From positions 310,001 through 374,000 of the forward strand of contig NZ_WMEZ01000002.1 of assembly GCF_009856415.1 (NCBI RefSeq): a stretch of DNA of 64,000 nucleotides. The letters run 5' to 3'. Of the stretch, positions 44,223-52,928 are shown piece after piece. Within the stretch, counting starts at the first letter, position 1; every line of letters starts with the position of its first letter. The DNA is from Halobacillus litoralis (GTDB lineage: Bacteria > Bacillota > Bacilli > Bacillales > Halobacillaceae). The notes beneath the pieces were generated by a model. That model had not been told where the DNA came from, did not search any database, and saw only the letters and a program-made list of their open reading frames with translations. A program made the translations under genes and the position numbers.

Positions 44223-45221
44223 TTACTCTTGCGCATCAAGGATCTGATTCAATAAATCCTGATATTCAATTTGATCATACACAGGCTTCACGGCTTCCTG
44301 GAACGGTTGGGTATCGACTTCTTCGATGATCTGCATCCCTTCATCCTTCAACGTTTGCAGAGACTCTTTTTCCATCTCTACAATCATCTCTCGTTCCATC
44401 GCACCGACTTTCTGCCCTTCTTCCATGACGATGTCACGGAGATCTTCCGGAAGCTCATCATAGGTTTGCTGACTCATCATATAAATGGCAACGGAATACA
44501 CGTGGCCTGTTAACGTCATGTGTTCCTGGTTGGCTTCATAAAGCTTGAACTGGTCGGCCACAATCGCCGGGTTCTCCTGTGCATCCACGACTCCTTGCTG
44601 CAGGGCCGTCAATGCCTCTGTCCAAGCCATCGGCGTCGGCTGCGCTCCTAATTCCTCGAAAGCTGCCAAGTGAATTTCGTTTTCCTGGGTACGGATTTTC
44701 AACCCTTCAAGATCGGCAGGCTTTTCAATCGGACGCACACTGTTCGTTACATGTCTGTAGCCATTTTCGCCCCAGGAAAGTCCGATGATTCCTTCTTCCT
44801 TCATTTTGGAAAAGAGCGTATCTCCGACTTCCCCTTCTAAAACGTTGACCGCCTCGTCACGATTTTTAAAGATAAAAGGAGCATCAAGGACGGCCAGTTC
44901 TGGAACAAAGTTCGTAACAGGAGCGGTGGAAGAAACGACAAGATCGACCGTTCCAAGTGTCATACCTTCCGTCAGTTCGCGCTCTGCCCCGATTTCACTG
45001 TTCGGGAACACTTCGATTTTCACTCGTCCATCTGTCCGTTCTTCCACGTTTTCCGCCATTTCAAGAAACCCTAAATGATAAGGGTGATCCTCTGGTAAAG
45101 AATGACCAGCCTGAAGGGTGTATGTTTCTTCGCCACCATCAGAAGAAGCATCATCACTTCCACATGCAGTCAAAACCATCAAGAACAATAGAGAAACCAA
45201 CCAAAACAATCCTTTTTTCAT
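44223..45221 (-). CDS. TRAP solute-binding lipoprotein (DctP), second system
   Basis: 332 residues. Lipoprotein signal with lipobox LTAC near residue 20. DctP domain: AGHSLPEDHPYHLGFLEMAE, VFPNSEIGAERELTEG, LEGLKIRTQENEIHLAAFEELGAQPTPMAW (carboxylate-contact Arg) and LQQGVVDAQENP. The pattern after KIRTQEN is common in C4-dicarboxylate binders. Lies directly after the FAD-linked oxidase gene and before dctQ. Confidence 0.93.
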   Translation of the reverse strand: MKKGLFWLVSLLFLMVLTACGSDDASSDGGEETYTLQAGHSLPEDHPYHLGFLEMAENVEERTDGRVKIEVFPNSEIGAERELTEGMTLGTVDLVVSSTAPVTNFVPELAVLDAPFIFKNRDEAVNVLEGEVGDTLFSKMKEEGIIGLSWGENGYRHVTNSVRPIEKPADLEGLKIRTQENEIHLAAFEELGAQPTPMAWTEALTALQQGVVDAQENPAIVADQFKLYEANQEHMTLTGHVYSVAIYMMSQQTYDELPEDLRDIVMEEGQKVGAMEREMIVEMEKESLQTLKDEGMQIIEEVDTQPFQEAVKPVYDQIEYQDLLNQILDAQE

Positions 45222-45232
45222 TATTCAGCCCC

Positions 45233-46603
45233 CTACACCCTGTCGAAAATCTTCCCAGGGTTCATGATTTGATTCGGATCAAGCGCCATTTTAATTTGCT
45301 GCATCACTTCAAAGGAGTCGCCATGTTCCAACTGCTGGTATTTCATTTTTCCGACTCCTACGCCATGTTCTCCCGTACATGTCCCTCCTCTTTGTAGGGC
45401 ATGATGGACGATGGCTTCATTGAATAGATCCGCTTTCCGCTTCTCTTCTGCATTTTCTGGATCAATCATGAGTAACGCATGAAAATTCCCATCACCCACA
45501 TGACCAAGTAAAGCACCCTCCAGTGAAAGCGCATCCATTTGTTCGCGTGCATGTTGAATGCCAAGCGCTAACTGAGAGATCGGCAGGCAGACATCTGTAA
45601 CCATCATTTTCTTCCCGGGATGTCCGTGAACGAAAGAATACGCAAGGTTATGACGCGCTTCCCACAACTCATTTCTTCCTTTCACATCTTTTTCAAACTC
45701 GATATCCATGCCGTCTGCATCAGCTAATAACTCTTCAGCAAAAGAAATGTCATGATGAACACTTGCTTCATTTCCATGAAATTCAATGAACAAGGTCGGT
45801 GCTTCCTTGAAACTCTTCTCATTCGACTCGTTCACTTGTTTGATCGATGCCTCGTCAACGAGCTCCACCCTTGCGAGCTGAATGCCTGCAGATAACAATT
45901 GAATCACCGCTTCCACCGCTTGATTCAGGTGTTTGAAAGAAACACGGGCAGCGACGATGGTTTCAGGAATTCCGTACACTTGAAGTGTGAGCTTCGTGAT
46001 GCATCCAAGTGTTCCTTCTGATCCTACAAACAGACTGCTCAAATGATATCCAGAAGAAGACTTCGCTGCGTGTGTCCCTGTTTGAATGATCTTCCCATTC
46101 GGAAGCACCACTTCTAAGCTCCTCACCTGGTCTTTCATCACTCCATATTTCACAGCTGTCGTTCCACTTGCATTCGTAGCGGCCATTCCACCAAGGGTAG
46201 CATCCGCTCCTGGATCGACAGAAAAGAATAAACCATACGGCTTTAACTTCTTATTCAATTGCGACCGTGTCACACCAGGATCAACGGTTACAAGAAAATC
46301 ATCTGGTTTGACTTCGATTTGCTGGTTCATCGATGAAAAATCAAGACTGATTCCACCATGGTAAGGAATCACATGTCCTTCCAGGCTTGTCCCCAATCCA
46401 AATGGAACAACCGGAACTTGAAATTCATTGGCTATTTTGATGATTCTAGAAACTTCCTCACTCGATTCTGGAAAAACGACTACATCAGGGTTCCTAGGTT
46501 TTAGATAGGCCTCATCTTTGCTGTGCTGAGCCAAAATCGTCTCATTTGTAGTGACCCGATCCTTTGAAGTGGCTTGAATCAGTGCTTCAATGACTTCTAT
46601 CAT
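45233..46603 (-). CDS. FAD-linked 2-hydroxyacid oxidase (GlcD / D-lactate dehydrogenase-like)
   Basis: 456 residues. Domains: FAD-binding type 4 (about 35-215; VVPFGLGTSLEGHVIPYHGGISLDFS and DPGADATLGGMAATNASGTTAVKYG are the FAD loops) and a FAD-oxidase C-terminal domain ending in GGTCTGEHGVGVGKMKY. Family members oxidise glycolate, D-lactate or D-2-hydroxyglutarate and pass electrons to the respiratory chain. As first gene of the cluster, divergent from a GntR/FCD regulator, it probably oxidises the imported hydroxy acid or a product of it. RBS GGAGGAG upstream of ATG 46603. Confidence 0.9.
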   Translation of the reverse strand: MIEVIEALIQATSKDRVTTNETILAQHSKDEAYLKPRNPDVVVFPESSEEVSRIIKIANEFQVPVVPFGLGTSLEGHVIPYHGGISLDFSSMNQQIEVKPDDFLVTVDPGVTRSQLNKKLKPYGLFFSVDPGADATLGGMAATNASGTTAVKYGVMKDQVRSLEVVLPNGKIIQTGTHAAKSSSGYHLSSLFVGSEGTLGCITKLTLQVYGIPETIVAARVSFKHLNQAVEAVIQLLSAGIQLARVELVDEASIKQVNESNEKSFKEAPTLFIEFHGNEASVHHDISFAEELLADADGMDIEFEKDVKGRNELWEARHNLAYSFVHGHPGKKMMVTDVCLPISQLALGIQHAREQMDALSLEGALLGHVGDGNFHALLMIDPENAEEKRKADLFNEAIVHHALQRGGTCTGEHGVGVGKMKYQQLEHGDSFEVMQQIKMALDPNQIMNPGKIFDRV

Positions 46604-46688
46604 CTTTCTCCTCCTTTCCTGAATTTCGCCTGAACTTCAATGAAGATCTTCTTCAATACATGACCGAAAAATAAAAGCTATTGACGTG

Positions 46689-46708
46689 TACATCATATGT
46701 ATGATGTA
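46689..46708. promoter_or_regulatory. Palindromic operator between oxidase and GntR genes
   Basis: TACATCAT-ATGT-ATGATGTA is an 8-bp perfect inverted repeat with a 4-bp centre, located 86 bp from the oxidase start and just downstream of TTGACG (46681-46686). Placement and symmetry fit a GntR/FCD operator for both directions. Confidence 0.6.
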
Positions 46709-46804
46709 TTATATATAGTATATTATCTGAATATTCGAACGATGTAAATGACTTCTATGGAAAATTCTGAAATATTAAAATACTTTTATGTGAGGATGTT
46801 TTTA

Positions 46805-47503
46805 TTGAATCTTACATTCAACAGAATTCACCCGAATCAAACGAAGACGATGGGGATTGTTTCCTTAATTAAGGACTATTTAATTGAGGGGAAGCTGAAA
46901 CCTGGAGATAAATTGCCAACCGAAATGGAACTGATTGAACAATTAGGAGTGAGCCGTACACCTGTCCGGGAAGCGATCAAGATCCTTGAATCGATCGGTG
47001 TCATTCAAATCAAGCGTGGAGAGGGGATGTTCATTACAGATAACTCATCAAAACTGACGATGAACCCGCTGATCTTCAGTTTGATCATGCATAGTCATAA
47101 CCTCGAGCAGCTCATCGAATTTCGCCAACATTTTGAAATGCTGCTAATGAACATGGTCATAACGAAAGAAAAGAAAGATTTGGAGAAAATCGAAGCCGTG
47201 TATTACTCCCAAGTGGAACGGATGACACCAGACTTGACCCCCGAGGAGCTTGTCGATATTGATTTAGAATTCCACTATGCCATTTTAGAAGAGACGGAAA
47301 ATCCATTCACCATGGAAATCGGCCGCACCATCTACGAATTGATCCGTCCGAAAATGGTCCATTTCAAGGATCCAGGGGGGATTGAAAGAACCTTGGCTAC
47401 CCATAAAGAACACTTGGAATTTTTGAAAGGTGAGAAGGTCTTCGATACGAAGGAAGCAGTCACGCAAATGATTAAGAACAACGAGGATATGATTAAAGAA
47501 TAA
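46805..47503 (+). CDS. GntR-family (FCD domain) transcriptional regulator
   Basis: About 232 residues from TTG 46805, which follows GTGAGGATG at nine bases; ATG 46748 in the same frame would give 251 but has no ribosome site. Winged helix-turn-helix in the first 75 residues (KLPTEMELIEQLGVSRTPVREAIKILESIGVIQIKRGEGMF) is typical GntR. The C-terminal all-helical FCD effector domain shows the metal-ligand pattern (EFRQHFE, DLEFHYAI, THKEHLEFL) used to bind carboxylates. Divergent from the hydroxy-acid operon, so it is its likely repressor, induced by an organic acid. Confidence 0.88.
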   Translation: MNLTFNRIHPNQTKTMGIVSLIKDYLIEGKLKPGDKLPTEMELIEQLGVSRTPVREAIKILESIGVIQIKRGEGMFITDNSSKLTMNPLIFSLIMHSHNLEQLIEFRQHFEMLLMNMVITKEKKDLEKIEAVYYSQVERMTPDLTPEELVDIDLEFHYAILEETENPFTMEIGRTIYELIRPKMVHFKDPGGIERTLATHKEHLEFLKGEKVFDTKEAVTQMIKNNEDMIKE

Positions 47504-47728
47504 AAACACCCACCCTTCGATTTGGATGGATGTTTAGAATTGCTATTAGAGATTCGAAAGAAAGGAATCTCAAACGATATTTGAGAATCAACGCATACTC
47601 GCGGCGACACCCTTTTAAAAGAAAAAGTCTTGCTGATGAATCAAATCATGAGGAGAAGAGTTCGATTGAAGAACTCTTCTTTATTTTGTTCATTAACCGT
47701 GAGTACTACCGCAACATACACTACTCGA
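47504..47728. terminator. Convergent 3' region with several hairpins
   Basis: Three structures: AACATCCATCC/GGGTGGGTGTT with T5 on the minus strand (about 47506-47534); overlapping, mutually exclusive stems 47549-47571 and about 47565-47589; and GAAGAGTTC/GAACTCTTC (about 47652-47680) followed by TTTATTTTG on the plus strand. The outer ones can terminate the convergent genes. No convincing gene is present. Confidence 0.55.
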
Positions 47729-48580
47729 TCATTCTTCAACATTAAATTCAACAGCTAATTGTTCCGTGATTCCCGTATGTGCCGCGTCGAAAGTCTTTAC
47801 AACCCTATAAGTCCCCGGGTTAACATTTTGCTTTTCTAAGTCAATGTCCTGAACTGACGTTTCATGGGGATCGAGAAAATAACCAATATCCTCAAAAGCC
47901 TCATATTTGTTAATACTTCTCCATCCTCCCATACTTTGTTTTTCTAAAGAATAACCCTTACCAAAAGTTAACTGTGTCGGCCCCCAGTTCTCCACTTTGA
48001 CTTGTATGGTTTCATCCATTCCATATGAGTCTTCCTCCACGGACAACCGAGCATTAAATTCCTCCCGCGGCACATAAAAAAGAGATACATCCGTATCTAA
48101 CACTTCATCATTTTCACTAAGCGCTTCTTGACTGTAAGTGTAAATGGCGCCTTTTTTCTTTGGAAGCTCCACAGTCAATTTTTCACCATTCCTGAAAACC
48201 TCTTCCTTCACCATGTCAACTTTCTTTAAGTTACGATTTCTTTCTACAAGTTGGACCCGCACTTTATGATTAGGAAAGGATTCAAACGTCCCAACACTTT
48301 CTCCGGGTTCAGCCATAAAGAACGTGGTTGTTAGGTAGATTCCCTTGAAAAACTCTCCCGTAAAAGGCTCGTATCCTGATTTCTCACTAATCTCTTCAGT
48401 TGACCATTCTTTAAAGTCCGGCACATCCATTGAGTTCGGAGAACCTATATGGTCTGGAATGTCATTCGATGATTCACCGCCAGCACCACCACTACTACTG
48501 CTACTACTGGTAAAGGGAGCACACCCTACAACTAGGAACAAAACCATCAAAGGTCCCACCCACCATTTCACCTTGATCAC
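47729..48580 (-). CDS. Lipoprotein with C-terminal Big_14-like domain
   Basis: 283 residues. Lipobox VVGC near residue 20, then a low-complexity Ser/Gly linker (SSSSSSGGAGG). Paralogue of the 31627-32496 protein: PFTGEFF, GESVGTF, KVRVQLVERN, NWGPTQLTFGKGY, W-x(7)-A-F, YFLDPHETS, GTYRVVKTF and the terminal EQLAVEFNVEE align. The C-terminal half resembles Big_14. One copy is lipid-anchored, the other membrane-anchored. A possible ECF sigma promoter lies 76 bp upstream. Function unknown; an envelope role is likely. Confidence 0.75.
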   Translation of the reverse strand: MIKVKWWVGPLMVLFLVVGCAPFTSSSSSSGGAGGESSNDIPDHIGSPNSMDVPDFKEWSTEEISEKSGYEPFTGEFFKGIYLTTTFFMAEPGESVGTFESFPNHKVRVQLVERNRNLKKVDMVKEEVFRNGEKLTVELPKKKGAIYTYSQEALSENDEVLDTDVSLFYVPREEFNARLSVEEDSYGMDETIQVKVENWGPTQLTFGKGYSLEKQSMGGWRSINKYEAFEDIGYFLDPHETSVQDIDLEKQNVNPGTYRVVKTFDAAHTGITEQLAVEFNVEE

Positions 48581-48655
48581 CTCTCGTTAAATTCCACATT
48601 CCCATTCGGAAAGTTTTCAGTATGGGATATGGTATTTTATACCTGTATACAATAA

Positions 48656-48681
48656 GACGATTATCTTTCATTTCCGTTACA
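48656..48681 (-). promoter_or_regulatory. Possible ECF sigma (SigM/SigX-type) promoter
   Basis: On the minus strand TGTAAC (48676-48681), exactly 16 bp, CGTC (48656-48659). This matches the -35 TGWAAC and -10 CGTC of cell-envelope-stress ECF sigma factors in Bacillus. It points at the lipoprotein gene. Confidence 0.5.
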
Positions 48682-48768
48682 CTCTCTTTACCAAATTCAC
48701 TCTTTATGGTGATGTGTCTATGAAATGAAGAGTAGTGTGATTACACATAAGACGATTTTTTCATTAAA

Positions 48769-48804
48769 AAACGTCCACCTCTTAGAAAATAGAGATGGAC
48801 GTTT
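48769..48804 (-). terminator. Terminator of the aldo/keto reductase gene
   Basis: 14-nt arms (48769-48782, 48791-48804) with one mismatch, 8-nt loop, T6 on the minus strand. Confidence 0.8.
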
Positions 48805-48887
48805 GGTTCTATCTTTGATTTAAACTTCTTCTATTATCAATTCCCTGTGAAGACCAAGCGAGAAAACTTTGTTGGAAACATCAATAC

Positions 48888-49814
48888 TTAAGAAAAGATT
48901 TCACTGATTTTTGATACTTCCTGATCGGTCAATTGCACATCCAACGTCTTCAAGTTATCGACCACCTGTTCCGTACGCTTCGCACCGGGAATAACAGCCT
49001 CAATAGATGGCTGATTCAAATACCAGGCCAAAACAATATGAGGAACCTCCACTCTTTTCTCTTCAGCTATAGGACGTAACTGATCAACTTTAGCTAAATT
49101 TTGTTTGAAGTTATCCCCTTGGAAAAGAGGATTCTTCGCACGGAAATCGTCAAATGTCGTATTCTCATCATATTTTCCAGCCAGAAGACCGGATGCAAAT
49201 GGGAAGTAAGGGACGAATGAGATTTGATTGTCAGCCGTATAAGGCAGCATTTCGTTTTCCGCTTCGCGCTTGAAAAGGTTGTACTCCCCTTGGATGACAT
49301 CCACATAACCGTCTTTGTTGGCTTCTTTCAGTTGCTCCACCGAGAAGTTGGAAACCCCAATGGACCGTATCTTCCCTTCATCTTTCAACTCTTTCAATGC
49401 ACCCACCGCTTCGTCCTTCGGTGTCTCCTCGTCAGGAAAATGGATGTAGTAGAGGTCGATATAGTCCGTGCTCAAGCGTTGAAGGCTGTCTTCCACCGAT
49501 TTTTTCAAGAAGGATGGTTCATTATTGAAAACGACATCTTCTCCCTTAAATTGGTGTGCTCCCTTTGTAGCCAGAACAATTTCATCCCTTTTATACTCTT
49601 TCATGACCTCTCCGACAAGTTCCTCGGAACGTTCAGGTCCATAGATGAATGCAGTATCCAAAAAATTCATTCCGTGATTCAATGCTGCGCGGACCACGTC
49701 TTTTCCGGCTTCTTCATCTAAATTAGGATAAATGTTATGGCCTCCAACGGCGTTTGTCCCAAGTCCGATCGGGTTCACATGTAAATCTGACTTTCCTAAC
49801 TGTGTCTTTTTCAT
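48888..49814 (-). CDS. Aldo/keto reductase
   Basis: 308 residues from ATG 49814 ([19 protein letters not shown]), which follows AAGGGAG; the frame is open to 49895 with no better site. TIM-barrel [24 protein letters not shown] (catalytic Asp, Tyr), [10 protein letters not shown] (Lys), [11 protein letters not shown] (His), [13 protein letters not shown] and the NADPH-binding [21 protein letters not shown]-dependent reduction of aldehydes; physiological substrate unknown. A decayed partial copy lies at 35831-36003. Confidence 0.92.
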   Translation of the reverse strand: MKKTQLGKSDLHVNPIGLGTNAVGGHNIYPNLDEEAGKDVVRAALNHGMNFLDTAFIYGPERSEELVGEVMKEYKRDEIVLATKGAHQFKGEDVVFNNEPSFLKKSVEDSLQRLSTDYIDLYYIHFPDEETPKDEAVGALKELKDEGKIRSIGVSNFSVEQLKEANKDGYVDVIQGEYNLFKREAENEMLPYTADNQISFVPYFPFASGLLAGKYDENTTFDDFRAKNPLFQGDNFKQNLAKVDQLRPIAEEKRVEVPHIVLAWYLNQPSIEAVIPGAKRTEQVVDNLKTLDVQLTDQEVSKISEIFS

Positions 49815-49908
49815 CGCTTTTACATCTCCCTTGGAAAAGTTCATCTTCTTACATTGTTTACCACATGCTTTTCCAAGAGAAACAAAAGAGTGCACAATGA
49901 CTTCTTAA

Positions 49909-51021
49909 TCAGTTTCCCAAAACACCAATTACCGTCTCTACTAACACACGAGAAGCATCAGGCATGGCACTTTGATCAAATGTCATATGAGGGTGGTGCA
50001 ACCCAGGCTGCAAATCACATCCAACGGCAAGCATTGAAGCCTTCAACTCCGGCTTTCGGATCGTGTAAAAGTGGAAATCGTCTCCTCCGGTCGTTTGAAT
50101 GGCTGGTTTTAAGGCATCTTCTCCCCTGACTTTAAGAATCCCCTGTTCCAAATAACTTGCTGCTTCCTCGTTAATCACAGCCGCAGGAACTTGTGCCTTC
50201 TCGTCTACCTGAACACCCGTACCATGCAAGTTTGATAGCGCATGACAGGCTGATTTTATTTTAGCCATCAATTCATCCATGACCTCATTCGTCTGGGCTC
50301 TTACATCAATAGAAAACGTCGCTCGACCTGGTATGATGTTCGTACTTTTCCCTCCGCTGTGGAACGAGGTCACTTTTGCCGAGTGTGGGACCATGGGATC
50401 CACATGGATGTTATTAAGCAACTGCACCAATTCTGCTCCTAGTTCAATGGCATTTTTATTTAGATGCGGTCTGGCACCATGAGCGTCTTCCCCTTCTATC
50501 CGTCCCTCGAGAAATCGGACAGCCCCGTGCTGAATGGCTGGGGAAAACTCTCCCGACCGCAATTCCTGGATCGGCCTCAAGTGCAAGCCAAAAAGATAAT
50601 CGACATCATCCACGACTCCCTTTTCGACCATGGCAATTGCTCCTTCAATCGTTTCCTCCGCTGGTTGAAAAATGACGCGCAACGTCCCTTTCCAATCTGC
50701 CCGTCGCTCTTCCAATGCAAAAAGAGTATGAAGCACAATCGACATGTGGGCATCGTGGCCGCATGAATGATTCGCTCTGAATTCTCCGTCCACTTCCTGC
50801 CAAAGAGCGTCTATGTCTGCCCGGATGGCTACACATGGTTTTCCTTGACCAAGTTCGGCGACCACCCCAGGACAATCATTAAAACGTTGTACTCTGAAGC
50901 TCGTCTTTCCTAGTAGTCTTTCTATGTAATCGGTCGTATTATTTTCATGCCAGCTAATTTCCGGATGATCATGTAAATGTTTGTATATTTTCCCAATTGA
51001 TGGGTGGCCTTTATTTTCCAT
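49909..51021 (-). CDS. M20-family amidohydrolase (N-acyl-amino acid / IAA-type)
   Basis: 370 residues from ATG 51021 (MENKGHPSIGKIYK), close after GAGTGGAG. M20D signature: LHDHPEISWHENNTTDYIERLLG, AIRADIDALWQEVDGEFRANHSCGHDAHMS (metal-binding Cys and His), QPAEETIEGAIAMVEKG (catalytic Glu pair) and a C-terminal TGGDDFHFY in place of the usual GxEDF. Hydrolyses N-acyl amino acids or related amides in the cytoplasm. Monocistronic. Exact substrate unknown. Confidence 0.9.
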   Translation of the reverse strand: MENKGHPSIGKIYKHLHDHPEISWHENNTTDYIERLLGKTSFRVQRFNDCPGVVAELGQGKPCVAIRADIDALWQEVDGEFRANHSCGHDAHMSIVLHTLFALEERRADWKGTLRVIFQPAEETIEGAIAMVEKGVVDDVDYLFGLHLRPIQELRSGEFSPAIQHGAVRFLEGRIEGEDAHGARPHLNKNAIELGAELVQLLNNIHVDPMVPHSAKVTSFHSGGKSTNIIPGRATFSIDVRAQTNEVMDELMAKIKSACHALSNLHGTGVQVDEKAQVPAAVINEEAASYLEQGILKVRGEDALKPAIQTTGGDDFHFYTIRKPELKASMLAVGCDLQPGLHHPHMTFDQSAMPDASRVLVETVIGVLGN

Positions 51022-51162
51022 ATCTCCACTCACTCCTATCATAATTTCTCGTAATTCCTTTACCTTACAAATACGTGTTAGAACTCTAAAACTCCTCCCT
51101 ACTTTTCACTAAGTAAGGAGGAGTAGATTACTCACTCTTTTTTTAATCGTCCTCATAATATC

Positions 51163-51540
51163 ATGAGAGGATTCAACCCAGTAAAAGCGTCCACATTTAC
51201 AAACCTTGACCACATGCCCTGGGCTGAGAAAGTAATCATCTACTTACATGAAAAAGGAATTATTCATGGATATGAAGATCAAGCGTTCAAACCGGAGGAG
51301 TACAATACAAAAGCAGAAGTTTCTGACATGATTGACCAAGCCTATGACATCCAGCAAAAAAGAGATAATCCGCATCAATTTGTCGATGTCCCGGATGTTG
51401 AATGGGCTGTTGAAAGTGTAATGGATTTGCACTCCAAGCTCATCATTATTGGATGTCTAGCGAGCCCATTTAAGCCGAACAAAAATATTACGCGTGACGT
51501 TTTTTCAAGGGTTCTATCCTCAACCATTTTGCTTTGTTGA
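51163..51540 (+). CDS. Short ORF with two degenerate SLH-like motifs (probable remnant)
   Basis: 125 residues. FTNLDHMPWAEKVIIYLHEKG with GYEDQAFKPEEYNTKAEV, and FVDVPDVEWAVESVMDL with FKPNKNITRDVFSRVL, match the SLH pattern (F-D-V, W-A-x-x-V-x-x-L, G-x-x-D-x-F-x-P, R/K-x-E). There is no signal peptide, the second repeat lost its Gly-Tyr core, and no clear ribosome site precedes ATG 51163. Most likely the tail or fragment of a former surface protein gene rather than a working gene. Confidence 0.5.
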   Translation: MRGFNPVKASTFTNLDHMPWAEKVIIYLHEKGIIHGYEDQAFKPEEYNTKAEVSDMIDQAYDIQQKRDNPHQFVDVPDVEWAVESVMDLHSKLIIIGCLASPFKPNKNITRDVFSRVLSSTILLC

Positions 51541-51712
51541 AGTAATTTTTACATAGAAATTTAATAAAAACCAAGTCACGCGAACAATATAGTTTTGATT
51601 TGTTATATTTTATTGTAATCATTCAATATCGCTATCATTATTTGACTCTACTTAAGTTCTACTCCTAATAAGACGATATAGATATCAAGTAAAGCCCTAA
51701 AAGGATGATTAC

Positions 51713-52510
51713 ATGTTTGATAAATGGTTTCAAAAAAGGAAAAAAGCGTTACAAACCGAAAAAGCACTAAACAGGCAAAAGAACCCCGCTCCTCCAAAGA
51801 GTGAAGAAGTTAGTAAAAGGAAGGGAGAAATAGGGGAATATAAAATTAATATTCAATTGGACCAAATGCCCAAAGAATATCTACATATGAGTGACCTAAT
51901 GATCAAGAATAGTAAAGCGAAATCTGACTACTCTCAGATTGATCATATCCTGATTACTGACTTTGGAATCTTTGTTATTGAAACTAAGAATTATCAAGGA
52001 ACTGTTTACGGAGGTAAAGATAGAAAAACGTGGTCTGTGAATGGAAAATTCAAAATGATGAATCCGTTCTATCAAAACTATGGCCATATCCAAGCATTGA
52101 TTTCGGTTATTGGAAAAGAATATGAAGACCGTATGATTTCTATCGTATCCTTCACGAAACGATGCACTTTTAAAATAGATTCGGACCTTCGAGATATTAA
52201 GCAGAATCAACTTATAGTTTATGATGTAGAACTAAGCGAATTCATTAACCGTAAAATAAATGTACAAAAGCTGATTCATAAAGAACCTTTACTCACAAAT
52301 ATAGAAATTAACAATATCTATGATCAAATCAACAAACATCATATTACTGATCCTAATGTGGTGGATAAGCATGTGGAAGCTCTTAATAGAAGTTCAACTA
52401 CTACTTGCGAGATTTGCAAAAAAGAAGTATCAGACAAAGTAAAGGAATTTTGCCTTAATAATAGACGTTTTAAAGGAAAAGTTTATTGCTACACACATCA
52501 GAAAATGTAA
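51713..52510 (+). CDS. NERD-domain protein with C-terminal Cys-rich motif
   Basis: 265 residues. The NERD (nuclease-related) domain spans about 35-160: KGEIGEYKINIQLDQMP, SQIDHILITDFGIFVIETKNYQGTVYGG (conserved Asp and Glu-x-Lys of a PD-(D/E)XK-like fold) and QNYGHIQALISVIG. Residues of about 225-265 hold CEICKKEVSDKVKEFC and CYTHQ, a possible zinc ribbon. NERD proteins are common in bacilli and their cellular role is unsettled; nucleic-acid processing is suspected. No signal peptide. AT-rich compared with its neighbours and monocistronic. Confidence 0.82.
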   Translation: MFDKWFQKRKKALQTEKALNRQKNPAPPKSEEVSKRKGEIGEYKINIQLDQMPKEYLHMSDLMIKNSKAKSDYSQIDHILITDFGIFVIETKNYQGTVYGGKDRKTWSVNGKFKMMNPFYQNYGHIQALISVIGKEYEDRMISIVSFTKRCTFKIDSDLRDIKQNQLIVYDVELSEFINRKINVQKLIHKEPLLTNIEINNIYDQINKHHITDPNVVDKHVEALNRSSTTTCEICKKEVSDKVKEFCLNNRRFKGKVYCYTHQKM

Positions 52511-52617
52511 TAGAGAAATTAACTGCACCTACCTAACAAGAGATGTCTCACCCAATAAACAGAAAAGTTGTTGTGATATACCTGACATGTGGGGATTATT
52601 GCTAACATCCTTATAGA

Positions 52618-52650
52618 AGGCTAAAGTCAATTGTTTAAAGACTTTAGCCT
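52618..52650 (+). terminator. Terminator-like hairpin after the NERD gene
   Basis: Perfect 11-bp arms (52618-52628, 52640-52650) with an 11-nt loop, followed by GTTTAAT; about 110 bp after the stop. Confidence 0.6.
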
Positions 52651-52872
52651 GTTTAATATAGCGAACTTGGTCCTAATCTCCAATTATAATCCTGATGGAA
52701 TCAATACTTTTCAAAAAATCTTTTCTTCCGCTTATCCATAGCTTTAGTATATCCTGAATTTTTCTCTCACACTTTCATATGAGACTTCCACTTCCCTAAC
52801 CAGTTCACACTACCCCAGGAGATCCACCCTCTTCTCTTATTAAACTCCTAGGCTATCTTTAGACACAAAAAA

Positions 52873-52911
52873 ACCCAAACCAGTGAAGACTGATGCTTCA
52901 TCCGTTTGAGT
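52873..52911 (-). terminator. Terminator of the 54-residue ORF
   Basis: Imperfect 16-nt arms (52873-52888, 52896-52911) and T7 on the minus strand, 18 bp past the stop codon. Confidence 0.65.
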
Positions 52912-52928
52912 CCCATTTAAATGATTCT

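Larger units (their letters stand above)
48581..48887. other. Intergenic region: ECF-type promoter and aldo/keto reductase terminator
   Basis: 307 bp without a gene. It contains the ECF-like promoter (48656-48681) for the lipoprotein and the terminator hairpin at 48769-48804. ATAAGACGAT occurs at 48653 and 48747. Confidence 0.6.
52511..52928. other. Intergenic region with two terminators
   Basis: About 420 bp without a gene. Holds the plus-strand terminator at 52618-52650 and the minus-strand terminator at 52873-52911; the middle stretch shows nothing recognisable. Confidence 0.6.

Noticed and set aside
47530-47745. 71-residue plus-strand ORF after the GntR gene
   Set aside because: It crosses several terminator hairpins and the end of the convergent lipoprotein gene, with no ribosome site.
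48747-48759. Second ATAAGACGAT (CGTC on minus) as another ECF promoter; a third copy lies near 51668
   Set aside because: No AAC-containing -35 element occurs 16-17 bp away at either place.
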